A DNA stretch of 33,977 nucleotides from Sideroxydans sp. (GTDB lineage: Bacteria; Pseudomonadota; Gammaproteobacteria; Burkholderiales; Gallionellaceae), in NCBI GenBank assembly GCA_020053195.1, contig JAGVNQ010000078.1, forward strand, positions 1 to 33,977, given 5' to 3'. Of the stretch, positions 1 through 9,988 are shown in pieces (the stretch's first letter is position 1; every line of letters begins with the position of its first letter). The position numbers and the translations under genes were made by a program. The notes beneath the pieces were generated by a model, which saw nothing but the letters and a program-made list of their open reading frames with translations, did no database searches and was not told where the DNA came from.

Positions 1-287
1 ACTGCGCCGGGATCGCTCACCGCTGGGGTTCCGGCATCGGTCACCAGCGCCACGCTTTGCCCCTGTTGCAACAGCGCGATGACTTTTTCCGCCGCGCCGC
101 GCTCGTTGTGCTGGTGCAGCGCCAGCAGGCGCGTGTCGGTGATGCCGTGGTGTTGCAGCAGGTGTTTGCTGTTGCGCGTGTCTTCCGCCGCGATTACATC
201 GGCAGCGCCCAGCACTTGCAGCGCGCGCAGGGTGATGTCACTAAGATTTCCAATCGGGGTGGCGACTACATATAATGCGCACTCCAA
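1..287 (-). CDS. rsmI: 16S rRNA (cytidine(1402)-2'-O)-methyltransferase RsmI, partial (N-terminal part; runs off left edge)
   Basis: Reverse-strand translation reads [40 protein letters not shown]...[17 protein letters not shown], the RsmI/YraL signature; apparent TTG start at 287. Confidence 0.9.
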   Translation of the reverse strand, partial: MECALYVVATPIGNLSDITLRALQVLGAADVIAAEDTRNSKHLLQHHGITDTRLLALHQHNERGAAEKVIALLQQGQSVALVTDAGTPAVSDPGA

Positions 288-326
288 TTTTTGCCTGGTT
301 TCGATATGCAAACTTTTGCCTCTGTA

Positions 327-1538
327 ATGAAATGGTCGCGCGGGATTTTGCTCGCCGCACTATACGTGAGCATGTTTGGCTGCGCCACTGCACCGACACC
401 AACCCCGCCCGCTCCGGTGGAACCGGTCGCCGCGCCTGCACCCGCCGCGCAGCCTTCCGTGGAAACCGGCGCGGTGGCCGAGCCGCCGCCAGTGGTGTTG
501 ACCGTTGCGCCCGCCATCGACGGGGCGACCGTCGAAGCGCATATCGCGCTGATTCTGCCCTTGAATTCGCCCGTCTTCGGCAAGGCGGCCGAAGCCGTGC
601 AGCAGGGTTTTGTCGCGGCGGCAACCATGCAAAGAAGCCCCTTCCCGATCCGTGTTTATCCCGCCAACGACGAGAAAATCGAAATCAAGGCGCTGTACCA
701 GCAAGCCATCACGACGGGAGCGGTGGCCGTGGCAGGCCCGCTCACACGTAACGGCGTGGCCGCGCTGGCGGAGAACACCAGCCTGAGCGTACCCACGCTG
801 GCGTTGAACGTGATCGAATCCAAGCGCACCGACCAACTGTATTTCTTCGGTTTACCGGGCGAACAAGAAGCGCGCCATGTGGCGCATCTGGCCGCCAAGG
901 CGGGCATGTTGAACGCTATCGTGGTGCGCACCGATACCTACTTGTCCAAACGGCTGGCGCTGGCGTTTGCCGAGAGGTGGAAGCGCGGGGGCGGCACGCT
1001 ACAGCCCGAGATCGTTTATGCCGGCGATCCCGCGCCGCTGCGTTTGCTGGACACTACGCCCGGCAACATGGTGTTCCTCGCGGCGGAAGTCGAACCGGCG
1101 CGGCTGATGCGCCCCTACATCACCACGTTATTGCCGGTGTATGCCACCTCGCAAATCTATGCGGGCAACGCCAACAACATGATTAATTACGATCTGGCCG
1201 AAGTGCGTTTTGTGGAAATGCCCTGGGTGATCCAGCCCGAGCATGCGGCGGTGATGGTTTATCCGCGCGCCGTGCCGCCGCTGACGCTGGACATGGAACG
1301 CCTGTATGCGCTGGGCATCGACGCTTACCGTATGTTGCAAGTGATTTACAAACACGACACGCTCGGCGCTTTGCCACTGGACGGGGTAACCGGCAAACTG
1401 TATCTGAACGACCATTTGCTGGAGCGCGATGCCTTGCCGTCGGTGTTGCGCCAGGGTCAGGGTTACGCGCTGGACAGCAAGAATCTGCCCGCGCAATATC
1501 AGCCGCCGCCTGTTGACGAAAGCCAGCCCAAGAAATGA
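327..1538 (+). CDS. LppC/LpoA-family penicillin-binding protein activator lipoprotein
   Basis: Signal peptide plus lipobox ([19 protein letters not shown]), periplasmic-binding-like fold sequence ([22 protein letters not shown]), and rsmI-lpoA-yraN-diaA synteny; ORF is open from 291, start at 306 or 327. Confidence 0.85.
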   Translation: MKWSRGILLAALYVSMFGCATAPTPTPPAPVEPVAAPAPAAQPSVETGAVAEPPPVVLTVAPAIDGATVEAHIALILPLNSPVFGKAAEAVQQGFVAAATMQRSPFPIRVYPANDEKIEIKALYQQAITTGAVAVAGPLTRNGVAALAENTSLSVPTLALNVIESKRTDQLYFFGLPGEQEARHVAHLAAKAGMLNAIVVRTDTYLSKRLALAFAERWKRGGGTLQPEIVYAGDPAPLRLLDTTPGNMVFLAAEVEPARLMRPYITTLLPVYATSQIYAGNANNMINYDLAEVRFVEMPWVIQPEHAAVMVYPRAVPPLTLDMERLYALGIDAYRMLQVIYKHDTLGALPLDGVTGKLYLNDHLLERDALPSVLRQGQGYALDSKNLPAQYQPPPVDESQPKK

Positions 1539-1879
1539 AACCCGGCGCGCAGGCCGAACAAACCGCCGCGCGTTATTTGCAACAGCAGGGCTTGCAACTG
1601 GTGCAAGCCAACTACCGCTGCCGTATGGGCGAGATTGATTTGATCCTGCGCGACGGCGACATGCTGGTGTTTGCCGAAGTGCGCCTGCGCAGCCGCAGCG
1701 ATTTCGGCGGTGCGGCAGCCAGCATCGACCGCCACAAACAAGCCAAGCTTATCCGCGCTGCCCAACATTACCTCTCCGCTTTGCCGCGCATTCCGCCTTG
1801 CCGTTTTGACGCGGTGCTGCTGGCCTCGGCGGAGGGTAAGGACGGCATCGAGTGGATAAAGAACGCATTCGAGCTGTAG
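1535..1879 (+). CDS. yraN: YraN family protein (UPF0102, nuclease-like fold)
   Basis: EQTAARYLQQQGLQLVQANYRCRMGEIDLILRDGDMLVFAEVRLRS matches the UPF0102 pattern; overlaps the stop of the upstream gene. Confidence 0.9.
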   Translation: MKPGAQAEQTAARYLQQQGLQLVQANYRCRMGEIDLILRDGDMLVFAEVRLRSRSDFGGAAASIDRHKQAKLIRAAQHYLSALPRIPPCRFDAVLLASAEGKDGIEWIKNAFEL

Positions 1880-1921
1880 GTCGGGCTTTAGCCCGACATG
1901 TCGGGTTGAAACCCGACCTAC
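1876..1921. repeat. Palindromic repeat GTAGGTCGGGCTTTAGCCCGACATGTCGGGTTGAAACCCGACCTAC (family A)
   Basis: Two adjacent hairpins and an overall inverted repeat; second copy at 14057-14103 in opposite orientation. Confidence 0.9.
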
Positions 1922-1945
1922 AACGAATGGACAATCCGGGTTTAA

Positions 1946-2574
<629 letters not shown>

Positions 2575-2575
<1 letters not shown>

Positions 2576-3126
2576 TGCGTAATGTATGGATAGGGTTGTT
2601 GTTGGCGGGTTTGGTGGCGGGATGCGCGCAAACGGGCGGTGCGGGTTCGGTGATTAAAGCCGGTGAACGGCGCACGCCGGGCACGGTGCTGGACGACCAG
2701 AATATCGAGAGCAAAGCGCAGCAGCGCATCGCGGAAAAATTCAAATTCAACGCGCAAGCGCATGTCACTTGCTTCAACCGTTACGCGCTGATTACCGGCC
2801 AGGTGCCGAACGACGCGGCCAAGATCGACATCGAACGCATGGTCGGCGGCATCCCGCCGGTGAAAGGCATCGCCAACGAACTGGAAGTGGCGGGCGTATC
2901 CAGCAGCGGCGCGCGCAGCAGCGACAGCGGTGTGACCAGCGATGTGCAGCGGCGCTTCCTCAGCAGCAAAGCCTTCAACCGCGACCACATCAAAGTGTTT
3001 ACCGAAAACGGCGTGGTGTATCTGATGGGCATCGTCAACCATGCCGAAGCGGATGCCGCCTCCGAAATCGCCAGCACCACGGCGGGCGTGCAGAAGGTGG
3101 TGCGCGTGTTCGAGTACATGGATTAA
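2575..3126 (+). CDS. BON-domain outer-membrane lipoprotein (YraP/DolP-like)
   Basis: Lipobox LLLAGLVAGC; two BON-like repeats (ALITGQVPNDAAK..., VYLMGIVNHAEADAASEIASTTAGVQKVVRVFEYM); synteny. Confidence 0.85.
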
Positions 3127-3138
3127 CGAAATTCAAAA

Positions 3139-3308
3139 TTAGCCACAGAGAACACAGAGGCCACAGAGAATGACGAGATTGACCAACATTTCGCAATTCC
3201 ATTTGAAGAGAGCCGTATGCGATAGGCATAAAAAACCAGTAAAGTTCGGACTCTACTTCTATTTCCAATCGCGATTTTCTCTGTGATCTCTGTGTTCTCT
3301 GTGGCTAA
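3139..3308. repeat. TIR element with CACAGAGA-rich arms (family B)
   Basis: TTAGCCACAGAGAACACAGAGGCCACAGAGAA ... TTTTCTCTGTGATCTCTGTGTTCTCTGTGGCTAA inverted arms; related arms at 26967-27093 with an unrelated core. Confidence 0.85.
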
Positions 3309-3328
3309 TCGATTTTTCAAGGTTTAAC

Positions 3329-3814
3329 GTGTACCCGACTCCCGCCTACGAAAACAAAATTTGCACGGCACAAAATCTCGCGGCGAAGGTTGCCGCGTTG
3401 CCGCGCCCGCTGGTGTTCACCAACGGTTGCTTCGACGTGTTGCATCGCGGCCATGTCACTTATCTGGCGCAGGCGCGCGCGTTGGGCGCATCGCTTATTA
3501 TTGGCGTAAACAGCGATGCTTCGGTCAAGCGTCAGGGCAAAGGCGACGACCGCCCGATCAACGCCGAACAGGATCGTTTGGCCGTGCTGGCCGCGCTGGA
3601 AGCCGTGAGTTTGGTGGTGTTGTTTGAAGAAGACACACCGCTCAATCTCATCCTCGCCTGCCATCCCGACGTGCTGGTCAAAGGCGGCGACTGGAAACCA
3701 GCCAACATTGTTGGCAGCAAAGAAGTGCAAGGCTGGGGCGGCTCGGTGCACAGCATCCCGTTTTTGCACGAACGTTCCACCACCTCATTACTCAAGAAAA
3801 TACGCTCACTATGA
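3329..3814 (+). CDS. rfaE2: D-glycero-beta-D-manno-heptose 1-phosphate adenylyltransferase (RfaE2/HldE C-terminal type)
   Basis: VFTNGCFDVLHRGHVTYLAQARALGASLIIGVNSDASVKR nucleotidyltransferase motif; GTG start. Confidence 0.92.
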   Translation: MYPTPAYENKICTAQNLAAKVAALPRPLVFTNGCFDVLHRGHVTYLAQARALGASLIIGVNSDASVKRQGKGDDRPINAEQDRLAVLAALEAVSLVVLFEEDTPLNLILACHPDVLVKGGDWKPANIVGSKEVQGWGGSVHSIPFLHERSTTSLLKKIRSL

Positions 3815-4158
3815 TTCCAACCGAAATCACCCTGCACCAGCAATCCAGAATGCTGGAGATCGCCTTCAACGAAGGCTCGCGTTTCAAATTGCCGTTCGAG
3901 TTTTTGCGCGTGAATTCGCCCTCCGCTGAAGTGCGCGGCCACGGCCCCGGACAGGAAACGCTGCAAGTCGGCAAACGCAACGTGTTGCTGGTCGATGTCG
4001 AACCGGCAGGCAGCTACGCCGTCAAATTGATCTTCGACGACGGCCACGACAGCGGCCTTTACACTTGGGAATACCTGTACGAGTTGGGCAAATATCAGGA
4101 TGCCATCTGGCACGACTATCTGGGCAAACTGGAAGCAGCAGGCGCATCGCGCGATTAA
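3811..4158 (+). CDS. DUF971 (gamma-butyrobetaine hydroxylase-like N-terminal) protein
   Basis: LPFEFLRVNSPSAEVRGHGPGQ...VEPAGSYAVKLIFDDGHDSGLYTWEYLYELG is characteristic of DUF971. Confidence 0.9.
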   Translation: MIPTEITLHQQSRMLEIAFNEGSRFKLPFEFLRVNSPSAEVRGHGPGQETLQVGKRNVLLVDVEPAGSYAVKLIFDDGHDSGLYTWEYLYELGKYQDAIWHDYLGKLEAAGASRD

Positions 4159-4167
4159 GAATCTGAT

Positions 4168-4258
4168 CCCCTTTCCCTTGCAGGGAGAGGGCTAGGGAGA
4201 GGGTAGAATTTCAAACACCCTCTCCCCAACCCTCTCCCGCAAGCGGGAGAGGGAGCAA
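4168..4258. repeat. Paired-hairpin repeat CCCTTTCCCTTGCAGGGAGAGGG...CCCTCTCCCGCAAGCGGGAGAGGG (family C)
   Basis: Two hairpin arms in inverted orientation; similar architecture at 24391-24496. Confidence 0.85.
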
Positions 4259-4276
4259 ATGACCAAGGAGTGAATG

Positions 4277-5011
4277 ATGAGCAAAACCACCCATTTCGGA
4301 TTCAAAACCGTCGCCGAGGAAGAAAAAGCCAAACACGTTGCGGGCGTGTTCACTTCCGTCGCCAGCAAATACGACATCATGAACGACCTCATGTCGGTCG
4401 GCCTGCACCGCGTGTGGAAGCCGTTCGCCGTGGGCTTGGCCAATGTGCATGAAGGCCAGCGCGTGCTGGACGTGGCGGGCGGCTCGGGCGACATGACCAA
4501 ACTGTTCCTGAAAAAAGTCGGGCGCAGCGGACAAGTGGTGCTGACCGACATCAACAACGCCATGCTGCGCGTGGGTCGCGACCGCATGATAGACAGCGGC
4601 AGCCCCACTCCCACCGCGCAATGCGATGCCGAAAAACTGCCCTTCCCCGACAACTATTTCGACTGCGTCAGCATCGCCTTCGGCCTGCGCAACGTCACCC
4701 GCAAAGATGCCGCCCTGCGCGAAATGAAGCGCGTGCTCAAACCCGGTGGCCGCGTGATTGTTTTGGAATTTTCCAAAATCGCCAAACCTCTGGAAAAAGC
4801 CTACGACCTGTATTCCTTCAAACTGTTGCCCAAGATGGGCGAACTCATCGCCAATGATGCCGACAGCTACCGCTACCTCGCCGAATCCATCCGCATGCAT
4901 CCGGGACAGGAAGAGTTAAAGCAAATGATGTTGGATGCGGGGTTGGAGCGGGTTGAGTATTTCAATATGACGGGCGGGGTGGTGGCGGTGCATCGAGGGT
5001 ATAAGCTTTGA
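4277..5011 (+). CDS. ubiE: Demethylmenaquinone/ubiquinone methyltransferase UbiE
   Basis: [28 protein letters not shown] and [15 protein letters not shown]...[26 protein letters not shown]. Confidence 0.95.
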   Translation: MSKTTHFGFKTVAEEEKAKHVAGVFTSVASKYDIMNDLMSVGLHRVWKPFAVGLANVHEGQRVLDVAGGSGDMTKLFLKKVGRSGQVVLTDINNAMLRVGRDRMIDSGSPTPTAQCDAEKLPFPDNYFDCVSIAFGLRNVTRKDAALREMKRVLKPGGRVIVLEFSKIAKPLEKAYDLYSFKLLPKMGELIANDADSYRYLAESIRMHPGQEELKQMMLDAGLERVEYFNMTGGVVAVHRGYKL

Positions 5012-5550
5012 GGTGGGTTGTAAAAATTCCCATTATTCATTGCTGCAATTCAGTAATTATTCCCGTTATTTGTCTTTTTTCTTTGGCAGGATGTGGAGGA
5101 GTATTTTTTGCTTCTGCTGCGACTTCAGCTGTTACTGTAAATGACATTAAAAGATATTCCTTACCAGATTTAGAAGAAATTGATCGTATTGAGATTCAGA
5201 ATGAAACGGAATTCTCCAGTCGAAATATAGTTCGAGGGGATCTATGCAAAACCGAAGAAATTGCGGATTTGGTAAGAATCCTTAATGACAATCGCGCTTC
5301 GTGGAAAAACCCACAATTAGTGTTTATTCCAAATCCTCCGAAGTTATATTCAGGTCTTGAATTGCGAATTCTTTCCTTTTGGAGCAAGAACAACCTTGTT
5401 CGAGTTGTACATGTATATAAACGAACTCTCATTACCCAACTTGAAACAAAGAATATTATTCGGGAAATTTCTCAGGCTGAATCCGATGTTGTTTACCGCA
5501 TATTGGCAAGCCAGCGTAGCCCGGATGGAATGAAATGTAATCCGGGTTGA
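5008..5550 (+). CDS. Hypothetical lipoprotein, AT-rich, no recognisable family
   Basis: 180-aa ORF with N-terminal hydrophobic segment and LFSLAGC lipobox; lower GC than its neighbours; C-terminus runs into a repeat. Confidence 0.6.
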   Translation: MRWVVKIPIIHCCNSVIIPVICLFSLAGCGGVFFASAATSAVTVNDIKRYSLPDLEEIDRIEIQNETEFSSRNIVRGDLCKTEEIADLVRILNDNRASWKNPQLVFIPNPPKLYSGLELRILSFWSKNNLVRVVHVYKRTLITQLETKNIIREISQAESDVVYRILASQRSPDGMKCNPG

Positions 5551-5586
5551 TCTCTCCCGGATTTCGCTACGCTACATCCGGGCTAC
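5516..5586. repeat. Palindromic repeat GTAGCCCGGATG...ATCCGGG-CCCGGAT...CATCCGGGCTAC (family D)
   Basis: Nested inverted repeats: outer GTAGCCCGGAT/ATCCGGGCTAC, inner ATCCGGG/CCCGGAT. Confidence 0.85.
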
Positions 5587-5617
5587 ATATTTTTTTAAAA
5601 CATTAACAGGAATCACC

Positions 5618-5959
5618 ATGACCGCTTTACCCAAATGCCCCAAATGCAGTTCCGAATACACCTACGAAGACGGCAGCAACTATGTGTGCCCCGAGTGCGC
5701 GCACGAGTGGGCTAAGGATGCGCCAGCCGACAGCGGCGAGCAGGCTCGCGTTTACAAAGATGCGTACGGCAATGTGCTGGTGGATGGAGATTCAGTGACG
5801 GTGATTAAAGATCTGAAGGTGAAGGGTTCGTCGTCGGTGGTGAAGGTGGGCACCAAGGTGAAGAACATTCGTCTGGTGGATGGCGACCACGACATCGACT
5901 GCAAGATCGACGGCATAGGCGCGATGCAGTTGAAGACCGAGTTTGTGAAGAAGGCGTAG
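5618..5959 (+). CDS. yjdM: Zinc ribbon protein YjdM (PhnA family)
   Basis: [27 protein letters not shown] and [47 protein letters not shown]. Confidence 0.93.
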   Translation: MTALPKCPKCSSEYTYEDGSNYVCPECAHEWAKDAPADSGEQARVYKDAYGNVLVDGDSVTVIKDLKVKGSSSVVKVGTKVKNIRLVDGDHDIDCKIDGIGAMQLKTEFVKKA

Positions 5960-5964
5960 CTGAA

Positions 5965-6159
5965 ATGAGTGGTTGGGGTTGTCCGCATGAGGTGGATGGC
6001 AAGTGTCAGAAGGTGTTGAATAAACCTTGTGATATTGGCATGAAGGGGTGTGTGCTGGCCGGGCGTTTCCGCTTTGCTGATCCGAGCAAGAACCGGGTGA
6101 AGAAAAAGCAAACTTCAGATGTTGTTGAGCCATCGCCCTCTCTCGAAGAGGACAAGTAA
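5965..6159 (+). CDS. Small Cys-containing conserved hypothetical protein
   Basis: MSGWGCPHEVDGKCQKVLNKPCDIGMKGCVLAGRFRF; four spaced Cys in a 64-aa ORF, close behind yjdM. Confidence 0.65.
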   Translation: MSGWGCPHEVDGKCQKVLNKPCDIGMKGCVLAGRFRFADPSKNRVKKKQTSDVVEPSPSLEEDK

Positions 6160-6170
6160 CTTCAGTGTTC

Positions 6171-6345
6171 CGTCATTCCGGCGCTGCGTGTGTTGTTGGG
6201 GCTTTAGCCCCTTACAACCACGGCGTACCCCTTGCGGGTGCAGGCCGGAATCCAGCGATTTTATTCAAAATGCTTTTCAGGTTTTGACCCCGCGTTGCGG
6301 AGATTATTTTTGATTGACTGGATTCCGGCCTACGCCGGAATGACG
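6171..6345. repeat. CGTCATTCCGGC...GCCGGAATGACG repeat pair (family E), left hairpin interrupted by another hairpin
   Basis: Outer arms CGTCATTCCGGCG / CGCCGGAATGACG; copies at about 8767-8881 and 14951-15073. Confidence 0.85.
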
Positions 6346-6380
6346 AAGCTGATTTTTTTGCGAAATATTTGGATACTGAT

Positions 6381-7229
6381 ATGGATCGATCATTCTTGTT
6401 TTTCGTGTTGTTCATAGCACAGATGGCCAGCGCCGCAGCGCAAGTGTTGCCGCGCCCCGATCACATCGTCATCGTGGTGGAAGAAAACAAGTCGTTCACA
6501 CAAATTATCGGCAACAAGGATGCGCCGTATATCAATGCGTTGGCGCGACGCGGTGTGTTGTTCACCAACTCGTTTGGCATCACTCATCCCAGTCAACCGA
6601 ATTATCTGGCGCTGTTTTCCGGCACGACGCGCGGCATTAGCAGCAATGCTTGTCCTCTGGATTTGACGGGAGAAAATCTGGGCAGCGCGTTGATCGCACG
6701 GGGATTGAGCTTTGCCAGTTATTCCGAGTCCATGCCGCAAGCGGGCTTTGACGGTTGCCGTTACGGCGCGTACATGCGCAAACATAATCCGGCGGCGAAC
6801 TGGAAAGAGCTGGCGGCAATTAACCAGCCGTTCACTGCGTTTCCGCAGGACTTTGAAAAATTACCGACAGTGTCGCTGGTGATGCCCGACCAGAACAACG
6901 ACATGCACGACGGCAGCATCGCGCAGGGCGATGTCTGGTTAGCGCAACACATCGAGCAATATGCGCAGTGGGCGCTGACGCACAACAGTCTGCTGATCGT
7001 GACGTGGGATGAAGGTGATTACATTGGCAAGAATCGCATCGCCACGATTTTTGTGGGGGCGATGGTGCAGCCGGGCGAATCGGCGCAGCGCATCAACCAT
7101 TACACGTTGTTGCGTTTGATCTCGGAGATGGTTGGCTTGCCGCTTCTGGGCGAGAGTGCGAATGAAGCAACGATTACGGGCGTGTGGAAAAACCGGCCCG
7201 CAGACAGCAAAATTCAGAAAATCAAATAG
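6381..7229 (+). CDS. Secreted phosphoesterase family protein (acid phosphatase/phospholipase C-like)
   Basis: Signal peptide, then DHIVIVVEENKSFTQIIGN...PYINALARRGVLFTNSFGITHPSQPNYLALFSG...IVTWDEGD. ORF is open from 6369. Confidence 0.85.
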   Translation: MDRSFLFFVLFIAQMASAAAQVLPRPDHIVIVVEENKSFTQIIGNKDAPYINALARRGVLFTNSFGITHPSQPNYLALFSGTTRGISSNACPLDLTGENLGSALIARGLSFASYSESMPQAGFDGCRYGAYMRKHNPAANWKELAAINQPFTAFPQDFEKLPTVSLVMPDQNNDMHDGSIAQGDVWLAQHIEQYAQWALTHNSLLIVTWDEGDYIGKNRIATIFVGAMVQPGESAQRINHYTLLRLISEMVGLPLLGESANEATITGVWKNRPADSKIQKIK

Positions 7230-7243
7230 TCACCTCCTCGGGA

Positions 7244-7320
7244 AGGCGCGCCAATAGGCGATCTACGTCATGCACTTGATGGAGATGCCCGTATTTAGCG
7301 GCTTGCGGGCAAGGTGGGTA
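7244..7320. repeat. Rearranged copy of CAATAGGCGATCTAC hairpin repeat (family F)
   Basis: CAATAGGCGATCTAC at 7252-7266, GAGATGCCCGT and GCGGCTTGCGGGCAAGGTGGGTA; intact copies at 23371-23450 and 24279-24355. Confidence 0.8.
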
Positions 7321-7345
7321 TTTGAAAAACCCGCCAGCGCAGAAT

Positions 7346-8746
7346 TTACTCGCCCCCGCCGTCCAATCCCAATTCCTGAATCTTGCGCGTCAGCGTGTTG
7401 CGCCCCATGCCGAGCAGGGTGGCGGCTTCGATGCGCCGCCCGCCGGTGTGTTGCAGGGCTTGGGTGATGACGGTGCGCTCGAATTCTTTGGTGAGTGTGT
7501 CGAGGATGTTGGGGTCGCCGCGTTGCAGAGCGAGCGCGACTTGTTGCGCGAGTCCGCTGTGCCAATCGCTCAACGCGGGGGCGGCGTGCGCGGCATCGCG
7601 CCATTCGGCGGGCAGGTCGGCGATCTCCACTTGCTGCGTGGGGGTCATCACGGTGAGCCAGTGGCACAGGTTTTCCAGTTGGCGCACGTTGCCGGGGATG
7701 TCTTGCGCGGCCAAATAATTTAGTGCTGCTTCGCTCAATATTTTTTGTTCAACGCCCAATTCCTTCGCGCTCTTTTGCAGGAAATGTTTGGCCAGCACGG
7801 GGATGTCTTCGCGCCGTTCGCGCAGCGGCGGCAGACGCAGGCGGATGACGTTGAGGCGATGGAACAGGTCTTCGCGGAACAAGCCTTGCTTCACGCGCTC
7901 GTCCAGATTCTGGTGGGTGGCGGCGATGATGCGCACGTTGGCTTTGATCGGCTGGTGGCCGCCGACGCGGTAGAAATTTCCGTCGGACAATACGCGCAAC
8001 AATCGCGTCTGCAATTCGGCGGGCATGTCGCCGATTTCATCCAAAAATAAAGTGCCGCTTTCGGCTTGTTCGAAACGCCCGTGGCGTGTGGTGGTCGCGC
8101 CGGTGAACGCGCCGCGCTCGTGGCCGAATAATTCCGATTCGAGCAAATCTCTGGGGATGGCCGCAGTGTTGATGGCGACAAAAGGTTTGTCGGCGCGCAG
8201 GCTGTGGCGGTGCAGCGCCTGCGCCACCAACTCCTTGCCCGTGCCCGATTCGCCGTTAATCAGCACGGTGGCGTTGGATTGCGCCAAGCGCCCGATGGCG
8301 CGAAACACTTCCTGCATGGCGGGCGCGTGGCCGAGGATGTCCGGCGCGTCCGGCATATCTTGTCCGCTGATGTTTTTGCGCTGGCTCTGCGCCAACGCGC
8401 GGCGAATCAACTCGACCGCATGGTTCACGTCAAACGGCTTGGGCAAATATTCAAACGCGCCGCCCTGGAACGACGACACGGCGCTTTCCAGATCGGAATA
8501 CGCCGTCATAATGATGACCGGCAACAAGGGATGATCGCGGCGCAGGATTTGCAGCATGTCCAAGCCGGAACTGCCCGGCATACGGATGTCGCTGATGACC
8601 ATCTGCGGCAGGCTGTTGGGCAACTCGGCCAGCGCTTCGTCGGCGGAAGCAAAACTTTTATATTCGATCTGCTCGCGCGCCAGAGCTTTTTCCAGCACCC
8701 AGCGGATGGAGCGGTCGTCGTCGATGATCCAGACAGGTTTGCTCAT
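7346..8746 (-). CDS. ntrC: Nitrogen regulation response regulator NtrC
   Basis: Receiver ([18 protein letters not shown]...[16 protein letters not shown]), sigma54 AAA+ ([28 protein letters not shown]) and C-terminal Fis-type HTH. Confidence 0.96.
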   Translation of the reverse strand: MSKPVWIIDDDRSIRWVLEKALAREQIEYKSFASADEALAELPNSLPQMVISDIRMPGSSGLDMLQILRRDHPLLPVIIMTAYSDLESAVSSFQGGAFEYLPKPFDVNHAVELIRRALAQSQRKNISGQDMPDAPDILGHAPAMQEVFRAIGRLAQSNATVLINGESGTGKELVAQALHRHSLRADKPFVAINTAAIPRDLLESELFGHERGAFTGATTTRHGRFEQAESGTLFLDEIGDMPAELQTRLLRVLSDGNFYRVGGHQPIKANVRIIAATHQNLDERVKQGLFREDLFHRLNVIRLRLPPLRERREDIPVLAKHFLQKSAKELGVEQKILSEAALNYLAAQDIPGNVRQLENLCHWLTVMTPTQQVEIADLPAEWRDAAHAAPALSDWHSGLAQQVALALQRGDPNILDTLTKEFERTVITQALQHTGGRRIEAATLLGMGRNTLTRKIQELGLDGGGE

Positions 8747-8766
8747 AGTGTGACCTCTAGTAATTC

Positions 8767-8881
8767 GTCATTCCGGCGCAGGCCGGAATCCAGTGATTTT
8801 TTTCAACATGCATTTAGGGTTTGTCCTTGCTGCGCAAGGGTTGATTTTTTGTCTGGATTCCGGCTTTCGCCGGAATGACGA
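8767..8881. repeat. CGTCATTCCGGCGCAGGCCGGAATCCAG repeat pair (family E) in the ntrB-ntrC gap
   Basis: GTCATTCCGGCGCAGGCCGGAATCCAG ... CTGGATTCCGGCTTTCGCCGGAATGACG. Confidence 0.9.
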
Positions 8882-8892
8882 AATAGTCATCA

Positions 8893-9972
8893 TCATTTCT
8901 CCATGTTGGTGAGCGGTAACATCACCGTGAAGCAAGTGCGTCCCGGTTCGCTTTCAAATTCGATGCTGCCCTGATGCTGGCTTACAAAATCCTGCGCCAG
9001 CGTGAGCCCCAGACCGTGGCCGTCGGGTCGGCCCGACACCAGCGGATAAAAAATCTTGTCGCGCAAATGCGCGGGAATGCCGGGGCCGTTGTCGGTGATG
9101 CTGACTTCCACCGCCAAGCGGTGGCGTTTTTTCATCAGCGTGACCTGACGCGTGATGCGCGTGCGCAGGGTGATGATGCCTTTGCCTTTCATGGCCTGCG
9201 CGGCGTTGCGCACGATGTTGAGCACGACTTGAATAAGCTGCTCTTTGTCGCCGTGCAGCTCGGGCAGGCTCAAGTCGTAATCGCGCTGAATAATCAGCCC
9301 TTCCGGCAGTTCCGCCAACACTACGCTACGCACGCGCTCCAGCACTTCATGGATATTCAGCGCACTGAAATGAGGCACGTGTTGCGGCGTGAGCAAATTT
9401 TCCATCAGCGAGCGCAAGCGGTCGGCTTCCTGAATCACCACTTGCGTGTATTCGCGCAACGCGGGTTTTTCCAGTTCCTGCTCCAGCAATTGCGCTGCGC
9501 CGCGAATGCCGCCCAGCGGGTTTTTGATCTCGTGCGCCAGATTGCGCAACAGCAAACGGTTGGCCTGCGTCTGGTCGTGCATCTGTTCTTCGCGCGCCAG
9601 TTTGAGCGGGCGGTCTATGGTGTGAAATTCCAGCAGCAGTGCATGCTGGCCGAGATGGATGGGGGTCACCGTGCAGCTCAAGTGCAGCTTGTAACCTAGC
9701 GTGTAAGTGCCCAGCATCAAGTCGTATTCGATGTGGCTGGCGTGGGTGGATAACGCCGATTGCATCGCGCCGAACAGTTGCTCGGTGTGGGTGAACGCGT
9801 GCTGCAACGGGTGTCCCAGCAGATTGCTGTGGCTCACCGCGAACAAATGTTCCGCCGCCGGATTCAAATAGGCGATGCGTGACTGCTCGTCCAGCAGGAT
9901 GACGGCGGTGGCGAGATGTTCCAGCGATGGGAGTGGGGTGGATGGCATGTCGGGAGAAGGAGCAGAAAACAT
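8893..9972 (-). CDS. glnL: Nitrogen regulation sensor histidine kinase NtrB (GlnL)
   Basis: PAS domain then LLLRNLAHEIKNPLGGIRGAAQLLEQEL, N-box and DNGPGIP/GLGLTLAQ; adjacent to ntrC. Confidence 0.95.
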   Translation of the reverse strand: MFSAPSPDMPSTPLPSLEHLATAVILLDEQSRIAYLNPAAEHLFAVSHSNLLGHPLQHAFTHTEQLFGAMQSALSTHASHIEYDLMLGTYTLGYKLHLSCTVTPIHLGQHALLLEFHTIDRPLKLAREEQMHDQTQANRLLLRNLAHEIKNPLGGIRGAAQLLEQELEKPALREYTQVVIQEADRLRSLMENLLTPQHVPHFSALNIHEVLERVRSVVLAELPEGLIIQRDYDLSLPELHGDKEQLIQVVLNIVRNAAQAMKGKGIITLRTRITRQVTLMKKRHRLAVEVSITDNGPGIPAHLRDKIFYPLVSGRPDGHGLGLTLAQDFVSQHQGSIEFESEPGRTCFTVMLPLTNMEK

Positions 9973-9988
9973 GCCAACAGGTCAAAAC

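Noticed and set aside
3139-3308. CRISPR-like array from the recurring CACAGAGA units
   Set aside because: Units are about 8 nt and confined to inverted arms with no regular spacers; no cas genes in the window.
8204-8878. 224-aa plus-strand ORF ending in repeat-derived FRRRPESSDFF
   Set aside because: Antisense to ntrC plus translated repeat; SFRRRPES is the peptide this repeat encodes, not a real domain.
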